Below the pieces are notes generated by a model. The model had not been told where the DNA came from, ran no database searches, and saw only the letters and a list, made by a program, of their open reading frames with translations. The translations under genes were made by a program, and so were the position numbers. Shown in pieces: positions 62,323 to 64,000 of a stretch of DNA of 64,000 bases (positions are counted from its first letter, which is position 1; every line of letters begins with the position of its first letter). The DNA comes from Flavobacterium sp. CYK-55 (lineage in GTDB: Bacteria; Bacteroidota; Bacteroidia; Flavobacteriales; Flavobacteriaceae): positions 186,001 to 250,000 of the forward strand of contig NZ_JAHCDK010000003.1 in NCBI RefSeq assembly GCF_018413465.1. The letters run 5' to 3'.

Positions 62323-64000
62323 ATGTCAGACGGAGAAAAGTTAATCCCGATTAACATCGAAGACGAAATGAAATCAGCTTACATCGATTATTCGATGTCG
62401 GTTATTGTATCGCGTGCGCTTCCTGATGTTCGAGACGGACTCAAACCTGTACACCGCCGCGTTTTATACGGAATGTATGACCTCGGTGTATTTTCTAACC
62501 GCCCACACAAAAAATCCGCAAGAATTGTCGGAGAAGTTTTAGGTAAATATCACCCACACGGAGATACCTCAGTTTACGACGCTATGGTGCGTATGGCTCA
62601 AGAATGGAGCTTACGTTATTTGATGGTTGACGGACAAGGTAACTTCGGATCTATTGACGGCGACAGTCCAGCAGCGATGCGTTATACCGAGGCGCGACTC
62701 AAAAAATTATCTGAAGACATCATGGCAGATATCGACAAAGAAACGGTTGATTTTCAACTCAACTTTGACGATACCTTATATGAGCCAAAAGTAATGCCTA
62801 CACGCATTCCGAATTTGCTCATCAATGGAGCTTCGGGTATTGCCGTGGGTATGGCAACCAATATGGCGCCGCACAACCTTTCAGAAGTGGTTGACGGAAC
62901 CTTGGCCTATATTGACAACAACGATATTGAAGTTGACGAACTCATCAATTATATCAAAGCTCCTGATTTTCCTACAGGCGGTGTAATTTATGGCTATGAA
63001 GGTGTTCGCGAAGCTTTCAAAACCGGACGCGGACGAATTGTCATGCGCGCCAAAGTAAACTTTGAAGAAGTTGAAGGTCGCGAATCAATTGTTGTGACTG
63101 AAATTCCTTATCAAGTCAACAAAGCCGAAATGATTCGAAAAACGGCTGATTTGGTCAACGAGAAAAAGATCGAAGGCATTTCAAACATCCGTGACGAATC
63201 GGATAGAAACGGAATGCGCATTGTATACATCCTCAAGCGCGATGCCGTGCCGAATGTCGTACTCAATACCTTATTTAAATATACCCAACTTCAATCATCG
63301 TTTAGTGTGAACAATATTGCGCTCGTGAATGGTCGTCCGCAAATGTTGAATCTAAAAGATTTGATTCTGCACTTTGTAGATCACCGACACGATGTAGTAG
63401 TTCGTCGCGCTCAATTTGAATTGCGAAAAGCCGAAGAACGCGCACATATTTTAGAAGGTTTGATCATTGCTTCTGACAACATTGACGAAGTAATTGCTCT
63501 TATTCGCGGCTCTAAAAATACCGATGAAGCCCGTGAGAAATTGATGGAGCGTTTTAGCTTGACCGATATTCAATCGCGTGCTATTGTTGAAATGCGTTTG
63601 CGTCAACTCACCGGACTAGAGCAAGACAAATTACGTGCTGAGTATGAAGACATCATGAAACTCATCCAAGAATTGAAAGATTTATTGGCGAGCAAAGAAC
63701 TTCGTATGGAGCTCATCAAAAAAGAATTGATTGAAGTAAAAGAAAAATACGGCGACGAAAGACGTTCAACTATTGAATATTCTGGTGGCGATGTGAGCAT
63801 TGAAGATTTAATTGCCGATGAAAATGTGGTAATTACCATCTCGCACGCGGGTTACATCAAACGTACATCGCTTTCAGAATACAAAACCCAGAACCGCGGT
63901 GGTGTAGGGCAGAAGAGCGCCGCAACGCGTGATCAGGATTTCTTAGAACATTTATTTGTAGCCACGAATCACCAGTATTTGTTGTTCTTTACCCAAAAAG
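62323..64000 (+). CDS. gyrA: DNA gyrase subunit A (3' partial)
   Basis: The frame begins [20 protein letters not shown] and is open at the right edge after 559 codons. The winged-helix domain has [20 protein letters not shown] and the catalytic Tyr121 in [14 protein letters not shown]. The region equivalent to the quinolone-resistance segment reads [10 protein letters not shown], with Thr82 at the place of E. coli Ser83 and Asp86 at that of Asp87. The GyrB partner is not in view. It is divergent from clpC; a TATATTAG sequence at 62275-62282 is a weak promoter candidate. Confidence 0.97.
   Translation, partial: MSDGEKLIPINIEDEMKSAYIDYSMSVIVSRALPDVRDGLKPVHRRVLYGMYDLGVFSNRPHKKSARIVGEVLGKYHPHGDTSVYDAMVRMAQEWSLRYLMVDGQGNFGSIDGDSPAAMRYTEARLKKLSEDIMADIDKETVDFQLNFDDTLYEPKVMPTRIPNLLINGASGIAVGMATNMAPHNLSEVVDGTLAYIDNNDIEVDELINYIKAPDFPTGGVIYGYEGVREAFKTGRGRIVMRAKVNFEEVEGRESIVVTEIPYQVNKAEMIRKTADLVNEKKIEGISNIRDESDRNGMRIVYILKRDAVPNVVLNTLFKYTQLQSSFSVNNIALVNGRPQMLNLKDLILHFVDHRHDVVVRRAQFELRKAEERAHILEGLIIASDNIDEVIALIRGSKNTDEAREKLMERFSLTDIQSRAIVEMRLRQLTGLEQDKLRAEYEDIMKLIQELKDLLASKELRMELIKKELIEVKEKYGDERRSTIEYSGGDVSIEDLIADENVVITISHAGYIKRTSLSEYKTQNRGGVGQKSAATRDQDFLEHLFVATNHQYLLFFTQK

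Overview
The window is AT-rich chromosomal DNA from a member of Bacteroidota, most likely a Flavobacterium-like Flavobacteriaceae. Evidence: T9SS type A C-terminal sorting domains, a fused lpxC-fabZ gene, many promoters of the Bacteroidota form TAnnTTTG with little Shine-Dalgarno signal, a large outer-membrane beta-barrel with a carboxypeptidase-like N-terminal domain, and dispersed structured repeats of a type I know from Flavobacterium. I see no prophage, insertion sequence, CRISPR array, tRNA or rRNA. Most of the window is core genome.

Layout. 1-4.6 kb: two tandem paralogous secreted T9SS proteins, each with its own terminator. 4.7-8.7 kb: glycosyltransferase, coaE and a histidine kinase/response regulator pair. 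8.8-15.7 kb: a minus-strand run (Gfo/Idh oxidoreductase, 3-hydroxyacyl-CoA dehydrogenase, DUF1015, YggS, exonuclease-GIY-YIG fusion, miaA, acyl-ACP thioesterase). 15.9-21.4 kb: pcm, an XRE regulator with a palindrome at its own promoter, smpB, a subtilase lipoprotein, a GNAT enzyme and an HD hydrolase. 21.5-27.6 kb: lipid A operon lpxD, lpxC-fabZ, lpxA, efp, second lpxD-like gene, an NTF2-like gene, then sucD. 27.7-36.9 kb: a 54-residue membrane protein, an outer-membrane barrel, an ArsC-like protein, CPBP protease/menE, DoxX, an M1 peptidase and an acyl-CoA carboxylase beta subunit. 37-40.3 kb: phosphate uptake genes (DUF47/PhoU-like, PiT, porin O/P). 40.3-50.2 kb: prfB with a programmed frameshift, threonine aldolase, TauE, YbaB, prolyl oligopeptidase, cysteine synthase, YebC, gcvT. 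50.4-56.4 kb: NAD(P)HX dehydratase and the thrABC operon. 56.4-64 kb: hutH, DUF421, a methyltransferase, clpC and the start of gyrA.

The most informative items lie outside ordinary gene calls. (1) A 30-codon, threonine-rich leader peptide (11 Thr) lies between a TAnnTTTG promoter and thrA, which points to attenuation control of thrABC in a phylum where I know of no named example. (2) Six copies of one intergenic element share conserved ends and a central hairpin whose arms change in a compensatory way, so it probably acts as RNA; it resembles the Flavo-1 motif from memory. A seventh element belongs to a related family. (3) prfB is intact only through a +1 frameshift at CTT TGA C. (4) Candidate operators lie upstream of the XRE gene and clpC. 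(5) Two promoters lie so close to their start codons that the mRNAs should be leaderless or nearly so.
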